Positions 37,060 through 47,613 of a stretch of DNA of 64,000 nt are shown piece by piece. Under the pieces are notes generated by a model. The model worked only from the letters and a program-made list of their open reading frames with translations, searched no databases and was not told the DNA's origin. This stretch comes from Luteolibacter ambystomatis (GTDB taxonomy: Bacteria; Verrucomicrobiota; Verrucomicrobiia; Verrucomicrobiales; Akkermansiaceae), in assembly GCF_018137965.1 (NCBI RefSeq), contig NZ_CP073100.1:3979754-4043753 (forward strand), read 5' to 3'. Position numbers and translations under genes: made by a program. Every line of letters starts with the position of its first letter. Positions within the stretch are counted from its first letter, which is position 1.

Positions 37060-40000
37060 ATGATGGAGATGTTTGAACCGCGGGAGGACGTGCTGGCGCA
37101 ACTGGAGCGCCTGTGGGAACAAGGGCTCATCCTCCAGGCATGGGAGCTCGCCAAGGAACACGGACCGATGGAGAGGTGGGCACCGGGGCCCGCCCTGCTC
37201 GTGGCGGCACGGATCGCATCCACCGCCGGGAACTCCAAGCTCGCCAACGTCTTCGACATCCTCAACTGGCGTGACGACCGGCAGGACCCCGGCCGCTATT
37301 TCCAAGCATTGTTTCCCCGGCTCAAGTGGCGCCCTCCGGTGCTGCTGCTGCCGGAGATCCAGGCCATGCTGGAGCAGCGGACACGCCCGATGGAAGACAC
37401 GGACCGCGCCGATCTCCTCTCATTCAAGTCCTGGGCACTCGGCACGCTCCGCGATTTCGCGGCAGCACATGAAGCAGCCGATGAGGCGATCCGCCTTGTC
37501 CCGTCCTCCCCCTGGATCCGCGTGCAGCGGTCGTCCGTCCTCGAGATGGAAGACCGCTACGAGGAAGCGCTGGCCGCAGCCCGTGAGGGCATGCGGATCC
37601 GGAAGTTCCATCGTCCCTCGGTGTTGCAAACGGTGGATTGTCTGGTCCACCTCGGCCGTGACGATGAAGCCATCCAACTGCTTCACGAGGCTCACGATGC
37701 CACCGAGCTGGGCGCGTTCGCGATGCAACTCCAGGCGCTCTACAGCGAACGCGAGGATCATGAGCGCGGACTGTGGTGCCTGGATGAGGCGGAGCGCCGC
37801 ATGCCCCTGATCACGAAGGATCTCACCAAGTGGATCGCCGGACGCCGCGCGGACTTCCACTATCTGGCCGATGACATCGATGCCTGCTTGGAATGGTGCG
37901 ATCGCAAGGGCGAGGGCTTCCAGAAATTCATGGCCGAGAAGCTGAGGCGGCCGGATGCCCGGACGCGCAAGCGCAAGCGCCTGAACGTGCCCTTCATCCG
38001 CCAGCACAACATGACCTGTGCGCCCGCGACACTCGCCTCACTGGCGAAGTACTGGGGCAAGGATCACGACCACCTCGCCATCGCCGATGCCATCTGCTAC
38101 AACGGCACGCCTTGGCACAAGGAGCACGGTTGGGCGGAGACGCATGGCTTCACGGTGCGTGAATTCCGGTTCACCCGCGAGGTGCTCATCGCCCTGATCG
38201 ATCGCGGCCTGCCCTTCACGCTCACCACCTCCTACGTCACCTCCGCACACCTCCAGGCCTGCATCGGCTATGACGATCGCTCGGACATGGTGCTGCTGCG
38301 CGATCCCACCAACCGCCACTACGGCGAGATGTTGATCGACGGCCTGATCGAAGCCCATCCGACACAAGGCCCCCGCTGCATGGTGCTGGTGCCGCAGGAG
38401 GAAGCCCACCGGCTCGATGGCATCCTGTTTCCGGATGAAGCGGTGTATGACGCGCATCACCATCTTTCCGTGGCGACCGAACATCACGACCGCTGGAAGG
38501 CGGAGGAAGCGGTGTCCACCTTGCGGGCGATCTCACCGGAGCATCCGCTCACGCTGCTCGGAGAAGTGGAGCTGGCCGCCTATCTGGGCCACCGTGCCCG
38601 GCAACTGGAATTCACGGACCGCTTGATCGCCCGCTTTCCCAATCATGCGCCGCTCCAGCTCAACCGCCTCGGAGTCCTGCAAATGCTGGGCGACCGCGAG
38701 GCCAGCAAGGTTCTCCTGGAAACGATCACCGCGAAGCCCTGCGATCCGATTTTCATCTCGGAGTTGGGCGAGTGGTTGCTGGAAGATGCCAGACAGCTCG
38801 CCCCGGCCCGCCGCTACCTGCGTCGCGCGGTCCTGCGCAAACAGCAGGACGGACAACCGCTGGAGAATCTGGCGAAATGGCACATCAAGCGCGGGGAGTT
38901 CGAAGAAGCGGCGCGGCTGCGGCGCTACGCCTCGAACCTCTCGTCCGCATGGGAGCCTTACGCACGGAGCTACTTCGACAGTTGCCGGATCATCGGGCGC
39001 ATCGAGGATGGATTGGAGTTTCTCCGCCAAAGGACGAAGCATCAGGGACGCTCCGATTCCGCACCATGGCTCACGCTTTCCGGAGCCTTGGAGAGCCTGC
39101 AACGAGCCAGCGAGGCAAGGGCGGTGCTGGAAGAAGCCATGACCGTCTTCCCCGAGGATGGGACATTGAAACTGGAGGCCGGACAGATGATGGTCCGGTG
39201 GGGCGATGCCGAGCGAGCCGTGGGATTGCAGTGGATCGAGGAAGCGCGCGGCAAGGTCGCGGATTCCCAATGGCGTCGCCATCGCGCGCGGACGGCGCTT
39301 TACCTCGGCGATCGCCCGCTGGCCATCCGCCAGTGGCAGGGAGTGCTGGAGCGTGAACCGCTGGCGATCGATGCCTGGCAGACGCTCGCGCGCCTGATCG
39401 CGGAGGAACAGGGTGAAACCGAAGCGCTGGCGTTTGTGAAGGCCGGAGTCGCCCGGCACCCGCGCCACACCGGACTGCTGACGCTGCTGGCCCAGTGGCA
39501 GTCCGCGCCTGAAGACCCGTTGCCCACGCTCGACCGCCTGCTGGAGCTGGACCCGGACGACAACTGGGCACGCCGCGAACGCGCCAGCGCCCGGTTCCGG
39601 CTGGGAGATCAAGAGGGCGGCCTGGCGGATGCCCGCGAAGCCTTGTCGCGCAATGAACGTGAGCCCGCCTCCCTCGGCGTGCTGGCCGATCTGCTCCACC
39701 GCCACGGAGAACAGGAGGAAGCCGTGGCCTGCCTCCGTCGCGCGCTGATGCTGGATATCGACTACACCTTCGCGATCGACCGGCTGATGGAGTGGTGTCC
39801 CGACCCCGCCGCCCAGCAGGAGTCGATTGCCTTCGTAGCGGAGGAAATGAAACGCCAGGTGTCCAATGGCGAATGCGTGCCGGTATTCCAGCGCTGCGCC
39901 TGGGGCGTGCTCGCGCCGCCGGATCTCATGGCGCGGCTGCAGGGCTTCTGCAAGGAGCGCCCGGATCTCTGGCAGACATGGATCGCGCGGTTGAGCCAGG

Positions 40001-42195
40001 CCTTGCAAATGGATCTGCCGGGCGAGGCCGCGATCTGCTCGGACCATCTGGCCACGGCTTTCCCATTGCTGCCGCGCACATGGCTGGAGGTGGCGAAGGT
40101 GCGCCATGCCGCGGGTGATGTGGCGGGCGAGGTGGAGGCCCAACGGAAGGCGCTCGAACTGGCTCCCGCCTGGGACACCGCCGCCCGCAGCCTTTCCGAA
40201 TCGCTCGAACGCCTCGGTCGCCACGATGAGGCCGAAGACGTGCTCCGGAGTGCCGTCCGTCACGAGCCGCTGAACGCAATGAACCACGGCGTGCTGGCGG
40301 AATTGCTGCTCCGTCGTGGCAAGAAGGAAGAAGCATGGCAAAGCCTGCTGAACGCCGTGGACGCCGCGCCCACCTATGCCTGGGCATGGTCCGCATTGAC
40401 CCATTCCTCAACCGGACTCGGCAAGGAACAGGAACTCCGCGATCTGGTCGAACGCCAGAACGTGACGCACAGCCACAGCGCCTCCTGGTGGGGCATCGCC
40501 GTGGATATTCTCCGGACACTGAAGGATCGGGAAAAGGCCCTCGAAACCGCACGCGCGGGATTGGCCCTTCACCCCAAAGCCACCCAACTGCGGGATCAAG
40601 TGCCCGTACTGCTCTGCGATCTGGGCCGCTACGATGAGGCCCTGCAGGCGTGCGAAGCGGCACCGGGAGAAACGGAGTCACCCTTCGAAGTCGCCGGTCG
40701 TCGCGCCTGGGTAATGATGGAGATGGGTGATGGACCGGCCGCCATCCGCGCCATGGAGGCCGTACTGGAACGACAGCCCGACTATGCGTGGGGATGGCAG
40801 TTGCTTTCCGAATGGCATCACGCGCGGAAGAATTGGAAGGCTTTGGAGGATTCCACGAAACAATGGACGCGCTTCAGTCCGGACAACTCCATCGCACACG
40901 GTTTCGCCGGACTCGCCGCCGAGCAGTTGGAAAAACCGGACCAGGCCAAGCGTGCCTTCAACCGGGCCTTCCTGCTGGATCCCACCTATGAATTCGCCGG
41001 ACGCAAATTGATCTATCTCCGCATCAGGAGCGGCGAATTGAACGCGGCACGGGAAACCCTCCAGATGCTCCGCCACTACTCACCGGGGCCATGGGTGGAG
41101 TGCGATGCCATCCTGATCGCCCTCGCGGACAAGCGGGATTCCATGGCTCTGGAGATGGGCGAAAAACTCTGCCGCGAAATCGACGAGGCCGGTCCGCTGA
41201 TGTGGCTGAACCAGGAGTTCACCAATCACAAGCTCGGCGTGAAATGGCAGAACCTCCTCGACCGGATGGTCACGGAGGGTGGCGATCTTTCACCGGCTGT
41301 CCTCGCCGCGTGGGCCTCGCCATTCTCGGGCAAGGAGGCCTTGGAAAAAGCCGCCAAGCGCCTGCGCAAATTCAAGATCCCGGAACCGGCACGCAATGCC
41401 GCATGGGACGTGCTGCTTCATTCCGCACCCCGGAACCGCCTGCCAAGCCTGGCCCGCACGTGGATCCGCAAGGAACGCGCCCGCTTCCATGCCGATCCGG
41501 AACTATGGAACGCAGTGGGCGAGGTGTTGGTCGCCATCGATGACTTCAAGGCCGGGGCTCAATGGCTTGGTGATTGGAAAGACCGCGGCGATGCGGTGGG
41601 TGCCCACACGCTGGTGAACCTGACCTCCGCCATCGACGCGATGGAGGGCCCGGCCGCATCCGCGCCGATCCGCGAATCAGGCATCACGCGCTTCCGCAAT
41701 GATCGCAACTCGCTCGCATTGCGCGCGGCGCACGCATCCTATCTCGCATCCATCGCGCGAGTGGATGAAGCGGACGAGTTGCTCGGTCCCATCGAGGAAG
41801 GCCGTACTTCGCAGTACTACAACGGACTGGCGGAACTGGGCCGGGCGATGGTTGCGGCCACGCGCACGAAAACATCGACCGCGGAAACCCACTACCGCAA
41901 CGCCATCCGGCAGCTCGGCACATGGCCGGATGACCCTGCGGCTACCAACCACATCCGTGCCGCCCAAAAGGCGCTGGCTTCACAGATTCCCGGACTGAAG
42001 GGCAACCCGCGGAAGGTGATCAAGATGTGGGGCGGAGCCCGCAAGTCGAGCAAAGCAAAATCCGCCCTGTTCAAGGTCGCAATCGTTCTTCTCGCGATCG
42101 CGGCAATCGTCATCGCCGTGGTCTCCGGATCGCCGATTCTCATCATTGGTGTCTTGATCGGCCTGGCCCGTGGCATCGGGTCGCAGCAGAAGTAA
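37060..42195 (+). CDS. Giant TPR protein with embedded C39-type peptidase domain
   Basis: A 1711-residue protein. Residues 1-305 are TPR-like helices; about 305-450 form a papain-like C39-type domain with Q-HNMT-C320 APATLASLAKYWG, His397 (SAHLQACIGYDD) and Asp415 (LRDPTN), so the catalytic set appears complete. About 450-1640 are many further TPR-like repeats. The C-terminus has two closely spaced membrane helices (KVAIVLLAIAAIVIAVV and ILIIGVLIGLARG), no signal peptide is seen, so it may be a tail-anchored protein facing the cytoplasm. C39 domains usually cleave double-glycine leaders in ABC exporters; none is nearby. Start ATG 37060; ATGs at 37063 and 37069 are equally possible. Confidence 0.8.
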   Translation: MMEMFEPREDVLAQLERLWEQGLILQAWELAKEHGPMERWAPGPALLVAARIASTAGNSKLANVFDILNWRDDRQDPGRYFQALFPRLKWRPPVLLLPEIQAMLEQRTRPMEDTDRADLLSFKSWALGTLRDFAAAHEAADEAIRLVPSSPWIRVQRSSVLEMEDRYEEALAAAREGMRIRKFHRPSVLQTVDCLVHLGRDDEAIQLLHEAHDATELGAFAMQLQALYSEREDHERGLWCLDEAERRMPLITKDLTKWIAGRRADFHYLADDIDACLEWCDRKGEGFQKFMAEKLRRPDARTRKRKRLNVPFIRQHNMTCAPATLASLAKYWGKDHDHLAIADAICYNGTPWHKEHGWAETHGFTVREFRFTREVLIALIDRGLPFTLTTSYVTSAHLQACIGYDDRSDMVLLRDPTNRHYGEMLIDGLIEAHPTQGPRCMVLVPQEEAHRLDGILFPDEAVYDAHHHLSVATEHHDRWKAEEAVSTLRAISPEHPLTLLGEVELAAYLGHRARQLEFTDRLIARFPNHAPLQLNRLGVLQMLGDREASKVLLETITAKPCDPIFISELGEWLLEDARQLAPARRYLRRAVLRKQQDGQPLENLAKWHIKRGEFEEAARLRRYASNLSSAWEPYARSYFDSCRIIGRIEDGLEFLRQRTKHQGRSDSAPWLTLSGALESLQRASEARAVLEEAMTVFPEDGTLKLEAGQMMVRWGDAERAVGLQWIEEARGKVADSQWRRHRARTALYLGDRPLAIRQWQGVLEREPLAIDAWQTLARLIAEEQGETEALAFVKAGVARHPRHTGLLTLLAQWQSAPEDPLPTLDRLLELDPDDNWARRERASARFRLGDQEGGLADAREALSRNEREPASLGVLADLLHRHGEQEEAVACLRRALMLDIDYTFAIDRLMEWCPDPAAQQESIAFVAEEMKRQVSNGECVPVFQRCAWGVLAPPDLMARLQGFCKERPDLWQTWIARLSQALQMDLPGEAAICSDHLATAFPLLPRTWLEVAKVRHAAGDVAGEVEAQRKALELAPAWDTAARSLSESLERLGRHDEAEDVLRSAVRHEPLNAMNHGVLAELLLRRGKKEEAWQSLLNAVDAAPTYAWAWSALTHSSTGLGKEQELRDLVERQNVTHSHSASWWGIAVDILRTLKDREKALETARAGLALHPKATQLRDQVPVLLCDLGRYDEALQACEAAPGETESPFEVAGRRAWVMMEMGDGPAAIRAMEAVLERQPDYAWGWQLLSEWHHARKNWKALEDSTKQWTRFSPDNSIAHGFAGLAAEQLEKPDQAKRAFNRAFLLDPTYEFAGRKLIYLRIRSGELNAARETLQMLRHYSPGPWVECDAILIALADKRDSMALEMGEKLCREIDEAGPLMWLNQEFTNHKLGVKWQNLLDRMVTEGGDLSPAVLAAWASPFSGKEALEKAAKRLRKFKIPEPARNAAWDVLLHSAPRNRLPSLARTWIRKERARFHADPELWNAVGEVLVAIDDFKAGAQWLGDWKDRGDAVGAHTLVNLTSAIDAMEGPAASAPIRESGITRFRNDRNSLALRAAHASYLASIARVDEADELLGPIEEGRTSQYYNGLAELGRAMVAATRTKTSTAETHYRNAIRQLGTWPDDPAATNHIRAAQKALASQIPGLKGNPRKVIKMWGGARKSSKAKSALFKVAIVLLAIAAIVIAVVSGSPILIIGVLIGLARGIGSQQK

Positions 42196-42201
42196 GAGCC
42201 C

Positions 42202-44448
42202 TTACCGGGACTTTTCCTCCGGGGCCTTGTCGAACGAATCGCCCGTTCCGGCTCCGCCGGTCCACGGGCCGTCGGGTTCGATGAACCAATGTTTTTCAAT
42301 CACGGCCTTGCCGATCCCGGTCTTCGGGCAACGCTTCTCAATCTGGTAGTAGATCTTGTCCGCGCCGGGATTGTCGAGGTCCTGGATCCAGCGGCCCGCC
42401 TGGTTGAGAACGTCCGCGGTTTCCTCGGTATTGTCCGGAAGCAAGGCGGCGGCTTTCACCGCAAGGGCGGAGGCTTGTCGGACGTACTGGCGCATGGATG
42501 CGGCACGTCCCTGGGCAAGACGCTTGCGCTCGGAGTCCGAGGAAGGAACGAAGTTGTCGACCAACTTCACCTTGTCTCCATCTTCCTCATCTCCGCCCGA
42601 TGCCTTCGATTTGCCAGTCATGCGGGACTGGACGAGGGCTTCCGGATGTTCCGGCGCATAGCCGCCCCACTCGGCACGGACGACATCATCCTCGGTGCCA
42701 CACCAGGACGAGCCATCTTCGAGAATGCATGCGGCCTCGAAGAGCGCCCGGGCGCGCTCCTTCTTCGGATTCTTCTCGTTGTTTCCCTTCGCACCCAGTT
42801 CCCGGAACAGGTCGAAGAGCTTGCGGGGTTCCTCGCCAAGCAGGAGGCGGCCTTCGGCATTCCGGTCTTCGCGGATGAGGCGGCGTCCGGCGAGGTTCAT
42901 GAGGTTGTTTCTCATCTCGCGGCGCATGTCCGCGGGAGTCCGCTCATCACCCGGTTGATTGGCGCGCTCCTCATCCGTGAGCATGGCATTGGCCTTCACG
43001 AACGCGACCAGTTCGTCGGTGCCCAGCAAACGCTCCGCCACATAGCCGGCGTCAAACCAGCAACCACCGCTCCAGAAGGCCGCCAGAGATTCCTTGAACT
43101 TTCCTTGGGCCAACAACGAGGCTCCCAGATCCGCGGCGGCGGAGGCTTTGGGAAGATAGCCATCCTCGTAGCGGGTGGCCGCATCGTCCGGAAGCTGGGG
43201 CACCACCACCGCCATGAGGCTGGATGCAGTGGCGAAGTCACCCTTGCGCAGGGCGAGCTTCGCCTGGAGCCATTGCCCGAGCGGCGAAGCGGGCTTGTCG
43301 AGGCGGGCCCACTTTTCCGCCTCCGCGAACTTCCCGGCGGTGTAGGCGGCCCATCCGAGCGATGCCGCGCCTTCCATGCGGTCCAACTTCGCCTTCTCCA
43401 CAATTTCCAGCCATGTGGTCAGGCGGGTCTTGTCCGACTCCGACCAATAGGACGTGCTGGTGGAGAGAACGTGCGCTGTGACGATCTGGCGGAGGACTTC
43501 ATCCTTGGCGGCTGCGATCATCTTGTGCTCCACCGTCCCGGCCTCCGCCTTGAGTTGCTCCTCCGTCTTTTCCGGATGAGGCACGGAGTCATCCTGCGGC
43601 CCCTGTGGGACCAATGCCTCGAAGGAAAGCGGCGACAGTCCCGCACCGGTCTCCCGGTCCGGCACCAGCAGCTTCATGGAACGGATCGCCGAGGTATCGC
43701 CCAACGCAAGTTGCTGGAGATAGTGGCGGGCGGCGGCCGCGTGATTGCCCGCATCATACTCGGCACGCGCCTGCCAACCGAAACTATCCGCAGCCAGATT
43801 CAGCGGATCCGCAAATCCCTCCCGCGCGTATTGGCGGCACTTGCCGAACCAAGCCACCGCATCGGCGCGGGTTTTTTCATCCTGCATGCAGGTCTTCCCG
43901 AGCATGTAGGCGGCCCATACCGTGCGGTAGTGGCGTTGCCCGGCGGGGCGCTGGAGCAACTTCTCCCACGCGGTCTTCGCCTCCGCCGGTTTGTCATCGG
44001 CCAACAAGCCCGCACCCCGGTGGTAGTCCGCGAATTCGGAATCCGTCTCGGCCAGCTTCGGGCGATCTTCATCGCTGGCTCCTTTTTGAAGCCACGCCCG
44101 CATCTCAGCCTGTGCGGCTCGGGCCGATGTCACATCGGTGGGTTTCAGTTTTCCGGATTTCAGCGCCTCCTCGAAGTCGGCGTTGTCCGCTGCGGCAGTG
44201 GCCCCCGCCTTGCCATCCTCCGCCGTGTCCTCGGACGGATCGGTCTTGAATTCCGGCGGCAGATCCTTCTCCGCATACTGCCTGGCGAGACGATTGAGTT
44301 CGAGGTCCCAGTAGAACTGCGGCGGACCTTTCAGCACCTGCCCGCCTTCATCAAGAAAGCGCTCCGGCACCCAGCCGCCGGTCGCGAAGGCCTCGCCGGA
44401 AAACATTCCGCACAAAACCAAAAGCATCCCTCTAGCGGACGATTTCAT
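42202..44448 (-). CDS. Secreted TPR-like hypothetical protein
   Basis: A 748-residue protein with a signal peptide (MLLVLCGMFSGEAFA) and a mature part rich in helical, TPR-like pairs, for example HYRTVWAAYMLGKTCMQ and AAAARHYLQQLALGDTSAI. It is probably periplasmic or exported. Its stop is six bases from the end of the convergent giant TPR gene, and its start overlaps the 3' end of the DUF3142 gene, suggesting co-expression with that lipoprotein. I do not recognise a family beyond the repeats. Confidence 0.7.
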   Translation of the reverse strand: MKSSARGMLLVLCGMFSGEAFATGGWVPERFLDEGGQVLKGPPQFYWDLELNRLARQYAEKDLPPEFKTDPSEDTAEDGKAGATAAADNADFEEALKSGKLKPTDVTSARAAQAEMRAWLQKGASDEDRPKLAETDSEFADYHRGAGLLADDKPAEAKTAWEKLLQRPAGQRHYRTVWAAYMLGKTCMQDEKTRADAVAWFGKCRQYAREGFADPLNLAADSFGWQARAEYDAGNHAAAARHYLQQLALGDTSAIRSMKLLVPDRETGAGLSPLSFEALVPQGPQDDSVPHPEKTEEQLKAEAGTVEHKMIAAAKDEVLRQIVTAHVLSTSTSYWSESDKTRLTTWLEIVEKAKLDRMEGAASLGWAAYTAGKFAEAEKWARLDKPASPLGQWLQAKLALRKGDFATASSLMAVVVPQLPDDAATRYEDGYLPKASAAADLGASLLAQGKFKESLAAFWSGGCWFDAGYVAERLLGTDELVAFVKANAMLTDEERANQPGDERTPADMRREMRNNLMNLAGRRLIREDRNAEGRLLLGEEPRKLFDLFRELGAKGNNEKNPKKERARALFEAACILEDGSSWCGTEDDVVRAEWGGYAPEHPEALVQSRMTGKSKASGGDEEDGDKVKLVDNFVPSSDSERKRLAQGRAASMRQYVRQASALAVKAAALLPDNTEETADVLNQAGRWIQDLDNPGADKIYYQIEKRCPKTGIGKAVIEKHWFIEPDGPWTGGAGTGDSFDKAPEEKSR

Positions 44449-45727
44449 AGGAAAACGTCATATCAGGTGGCGGCGGTTCCTGATAGCGAATCCATCCCAG
44501 CGGCATCGAATTTCCCGGCGCCAGACGGATCGGCCTACCTTGGGTAGGGAACTGGAAATCGACATGGTCCGGAGCGGCCTTGCACTGCCAGCCGCCGAGC
44601 CCATCCGCAACGACGGCCTCCGGAGGTCCCGGCCGGGTGACACGAATGCTCCTGGGCAGCAGGTCGTCCTTCTCACCGGTATTCCAAAGCACGAAGTCCA
44701 CGGGGCTGCCGGGAGCCGCCTTGATCTCCCATCTCGCCATCGGCACACGACCAGACATCACCGCTGCCAGCGTAGGCCAGCGCCAGTTGTACGTTTCTCC
44801 ATCGACCGGCAGACGATACCAGTAGAGTCCCTGCATCATGGCCGGACGTTGCTTCGTCCACTCCGCCACCAATCCGGCGAGGTCTGCGGAATCCGATGTG
44901 AATTCCACCACGCGGGCGTCCCACCGCCACGTCGGATGGCCGGCGTCCGCCACCATCCCGAGGCAACGGCCATCCGGCCCGTACCCGGCGATACAACTGT
45001 AGGTGGGCAGGGCGACATGGAACGGGCGGCCGAGCTTCGCCGCGCGCGCCACCCACTCCCGCGCCATCACCGGATCGCAGACGGTGGGCGCCTTTCCGAG
45101 TGCGGTGAGATCGAATGAATGGACCTGAAGAACATAACCATCCACCCCATCCACGAGCTTTTCAAAAGCGGGCTCACCGAGCCAACTCGGCAGCGTGGTG
45201 ATGCGCAGCGGAACACCGGTGGAACGCAATCCTTCCCGGACAGAGGCCAACCACTGCCGGTAGCCTTCGAGATTCTTCTGCGCGCAATCGTAATCGATCT
45301 GGAACTCGGAAACCGGAACCGATGCCGCTTTCGCCTCGGCGAGACGCTCCAACAGCACGCGGATCACAGCCTCCGCCACCATCCGGCCCTCACCCGCCCG
45401 CTGCACCCTGGCGACGAGACCCGCGGGCCTCGCGGCGGCACGGAGAGCACCCCAGTCAATCGGAGGTCGGACCACGGACGGCTCCCCGCCTGTTGCCTTC
45501 CACTCGATCTGAGCGGCGAGCACGGCCAGACTGTCGAAGGCTCCGCCATGGGCGGCAATGGATCGGGACACCTCCGGCCTCCAATCACGCTGCCAGACAT
45601 AGGCCCGCTGAACCATCGGGCCGGATGCGGTCGCCGGAGCCTCCGCGGGCTTCGTCTTGTCGCAGGACGACAATGCCGCCAGCAGCAGCGGGGCGATGAC
45701 GGCGCGGACCGGAAAGGCAAAGCCCAT
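44432..45727 (-). CDS. DUF3142-like lipoprotein
   Basis: A 431-residue protein with a lipoprotein signal (APLLLAALSSC; lipobox Cys about residue 22). AYVWQRDWRPEVSRSI, FQIDYDCAQKNLEGYRQWLASV and ITTLPSWLGEPAFEKLV resemble DUF3142, thought to have a TIM-barrel-like fold related to glycoside hydrolases; activity is unknown. ATG 45727 is chosen because the signal peptide starts there. It is followed by the secreted TPR-like gene, with which it overlaps by 17 bases. Confidence 0.7.
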   Translation of the reverse strand: MGFAFPVRAVIAPLLLAALSSCDKTKPAEAPATASGPMVQRAYVWQRDWRPEVSRSIAAHGGAFDSLAVLAAQIEWKATGGEPSVVRPPIDWGALRAAARPAGLVARVQRAGEGRMVAEAVIRVLLERLAEAKAASVPVSEFQIDYDCAQKNLEGYRQWLASVREGLRSTGVPLRITTLPSWLGEPAFEKLVDGVDGYVLQVHSFDLTALGKAPTVCDPVMAREWVARAAKLGRPFHVALPTYSCIAGYGPDGRCLGMVADAGHPTWRWDARVVEFTSDSADLAGLVAEWTKQRPAMMQGLYWYRLPVDGETYNWRWPTLAAVMSGRVPMARWEIKAAPGSPVDFVLWNTGEKDDLLPRSIRVTRPGPPEAVVADGLGGWQCKAAPDHVDFQFPTQGRPIRLAPGNSMPLGWIRYQEPPPPDMTFSYEIVR

Positions 45728-45755
45728 GCTTCCATTTGCAGTCCGCTTTCTCCGC

Positions 45756-45780
45756 TCACAAGCAGGAACGCTCGCGAGGC
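45756..45780 (-). repeat. Decayed REP-like palindrome
   Basis: On the minus strand CGCGAGCG-TTCC-TGCTTGTG can pair along eight positions if G-T pairs are allowed. It shares the TTCC loop and 3' arm with the element at 54226-54374, but lacks a GTAG head. It lies directly after the stop codon of the M29 aminopeptidase gene. Confidence 0.45.
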
Positions 45781-46881
45781 TCACCCGTTCAGCTTCGCCA
45801 ATGCGGCGGGCAGGAACTTGCCGTCCTTGCGGATGACCTTGCCGTCGAACTTGATCTCGCCGCCACCGTAGTCCTTGCGCTGGATGTTCACGAGGTCCCA
45901 ATGGACCTGCGAGCGGTTGCCATTGTCCGCCTCCTCATAGGCCTGGCCCGGCGTGAAGTGGAAGGAACCGGCGATCTTCTCATCGAAGAGGATGTCACGC
46001 ATCGGCTCGCGGATCACCGGGTGGAAGCCGATGGCGAACTCGCCGATGTAGCGCGCACCCTCGTCGCTATCGAGGATCTTGTTGAGTTGCTTGGTCTTCG
46101 CTCCGGCCTCGGCCTTCACGATTTTGCCCTTGGAGAACTCCAGCTTCACGTTGTCGAAGGGAATGCCCTGGTAGATCGTCGGCGTGTTGTAGGAGATCAC
46201 ACCTTCGACGGAATCGCGCACCGGCGCGGTGAAGACCTCGCCGTCCGGAATATTGCAGGTGCCGCCGCAGACGATGGCGGGGATGTCCTTGATGGAAAAC
46301 TTGAGATGGGTGCCCGGGCCGGTGATCTCCACGCGGTCGGTCTTGTCCATGAGCTTCTTCAGCGCGTTCATCGCGGGGATGAGCGCCTTGTAGTCGAGCA
46401 GGCAGACATCGAAGTAGAAGTTCTCGAAGGCCTCCGTGCTCATGCCCGCCTGCTGGGCCATCGCCGGATTCGGCCAGCGCAGCACGCACCATTTGGTTTT
46501 CTTCACACGGTGGTCGATCACCGGGCGGAGATGCTTCATGGCGAGCTTCATGCGCTCGGCCGGGACATCGGAGGACTCGGCGATGTTGTGGCCGCCGCGG
46601 ATCGCGATGTAGGCGTCCATATCCTTCATCTCGGCGAGCAGATGCTTCGAGATGATCGAGTACTGGGCATCCTCCGCACCGAACAGCATCTCACGCGTGA
46701 TGCGGGAGTCATGGATGCGAACGACCGGGATAGCACCCTTCGCACGGGTCTCGCGGATCAACGCGATGCCGATGGAATCCGGCACGTCATAGAGATCGAT
46801 GAGGACCTTCTCGCCTTTCTTCAGCGAGGTCGAGTAGCGGACCAACTGACGGGCAAGAGCGTCGATGCGGGCGTCGTGCAT
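45781..46881 (-). CDS. M29-family aminopeptidase
   Basis: A 366-residue metallopeptidase of the thermophilic aminopeptidase (M29) family. [20 protein letters not shown] starts the fold; [36 protein letters not shown] and VHWDLVNI hold the Glu, His, Tyr and Asp metal ligands. The start ATG 46881 was chosen since the upstream open frame lies in the gap shared with purN. It likely removes N-terminal residues from cytoplasmic peptides. Confidence 0.88.
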   Translation of the reverse strand: MHDARIDALARQLVRYSTSLKKGEKVLIDLYDVPDSIGIALIRETRAKGAIPVVRIHDSRITREMLFGAEDAQYSIISKHLLAEMKDMDAYIAIRGGHNIAESSDVPAERMKLAMKHLRPVIDHRVKKTKWCVLRWPNPAMAQQAGMSTEAFENFYFDVCLLDYKALIPAMNALKKLMDKTDRVEITGPGTHLKFSIKDIPAIVCGGTCNIPDGEVFTAPVRDSVEGVISYNTPTIYQGIPFDNVKLEFSKGKIVKAEAGAKTKQLNKILDSDEGARYIGEFAIGFHPVIREPMRDILFDEKIAGSFHFTPGQAYEEADNGNRSQVHWDLVNIQRKDYGGGEIKFDGKVIRKDGKFLPAALAKLNG

Positions 46882-47030
46882 GCGGCATGCTGTCAACTCC
46901 TTGGGAACTGCCAAGTTCCAATGCGGGGTATTGATTCCCAACCGGCGTCTCTGCTCGTTTGAAGCCATCCCCCTTGCGCCCAACCCGCCTTGGCGGTTGA
47001 AAACCCCCGCCCCGCGTTCTACACCCGGGC

Positions 47031-47609
47031 ATGCGCCTCGGTATCCTCGGCTCCGGTTCCGGTTCCAACATGCAAGCGATCCTCGATGCGATCGACGCCG
47101 GAACACTCGATGCCGAAATCGCGCTGGTGCTTTCCGACAATCCGGGAGCTTTCATTCTCGAGCGTGCCGCCAAGCGTGGCATCCCCACCGCGGTGATCGA
47201 CTGCCAGGGCTTCAAGACGAAGTTCCCGGAGGAAGTGCAAGCCGCCACCGCCCGGCAGTTGCATGAGGCGGGCGTGGACATCGTCTGCCTCGCGGGCTTC
47301 ATGCGGCTGGTAAAGCAGCCGCTGTTGGACGCCTTTCCAGACCGCATTTTGAACATCCACCCCGCTCTGCTCCCCGCCTTTCCCGGTGTGGATGCATGGA
47401 AGCAGGCGCTGGCCGCAGGAGCCACGGAAAGCGGCTGCACGGTCCACTATGTGGACGCAGGGATGGATACCGGCCCGGCGGTTCTTCAAGCAAAGGTGCC
47501 GGTACTGGCGGATGATACGCCGGAGACTCTGCACGCCCGCATCCAGGTGGAAGAGCACCGGCTCTACCCGGAGGCCATCCGGGTCGTCGCGGAGAAACTC
47601 GGCGTCTGA
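47031..47609 (+). CDS. purN: Phosphoribosylglycinamide formyltransferase
   Basis: Third step of purine synthesis; transfers formyl from 10-formyl-THF to GAR. The 192-residue protein has [11 protein letters not shown] for phosphate binding, [12 protein letters not shown] with the catalytic Asn-His, and [11 protein letters not shown] with the catalytic aspartate. It stands alone between the M29 gene and a zincin gene. Confidence 0.97.
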   Translation: MRLGILGSGSGSNMQAILDAIDAGTLDAEIALVLSDNPGAFILERAAKRGIPTAVIDCQGFKTKFPEEVQAATARQLHEAGVDIVCLAGFMRLVKQPLLDAFPDRILNIHPALLPAFPGVDAWKQALAAGATESGCTVHYVDAGMDTGPAVLQAKVPVLADDTPETLHARIQVEEHRLYPEAIRVVAEKLGV

Positions 47610-47613
47610 CCGG

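Noticed and set aside
38533-40404. Minus-strand frame of 623 codons inside the giant TPR gene
   Set aside because: The plus strand has continuous TPR periodicity there; the antisense product has no conserved pattern.
42289-44547. Plus-strand frame of 752 codons opposite the secreted TPR-like gene
   Set aside because: The minus-strand product has a signal peptide and helical repeats; the plus frame has neither.
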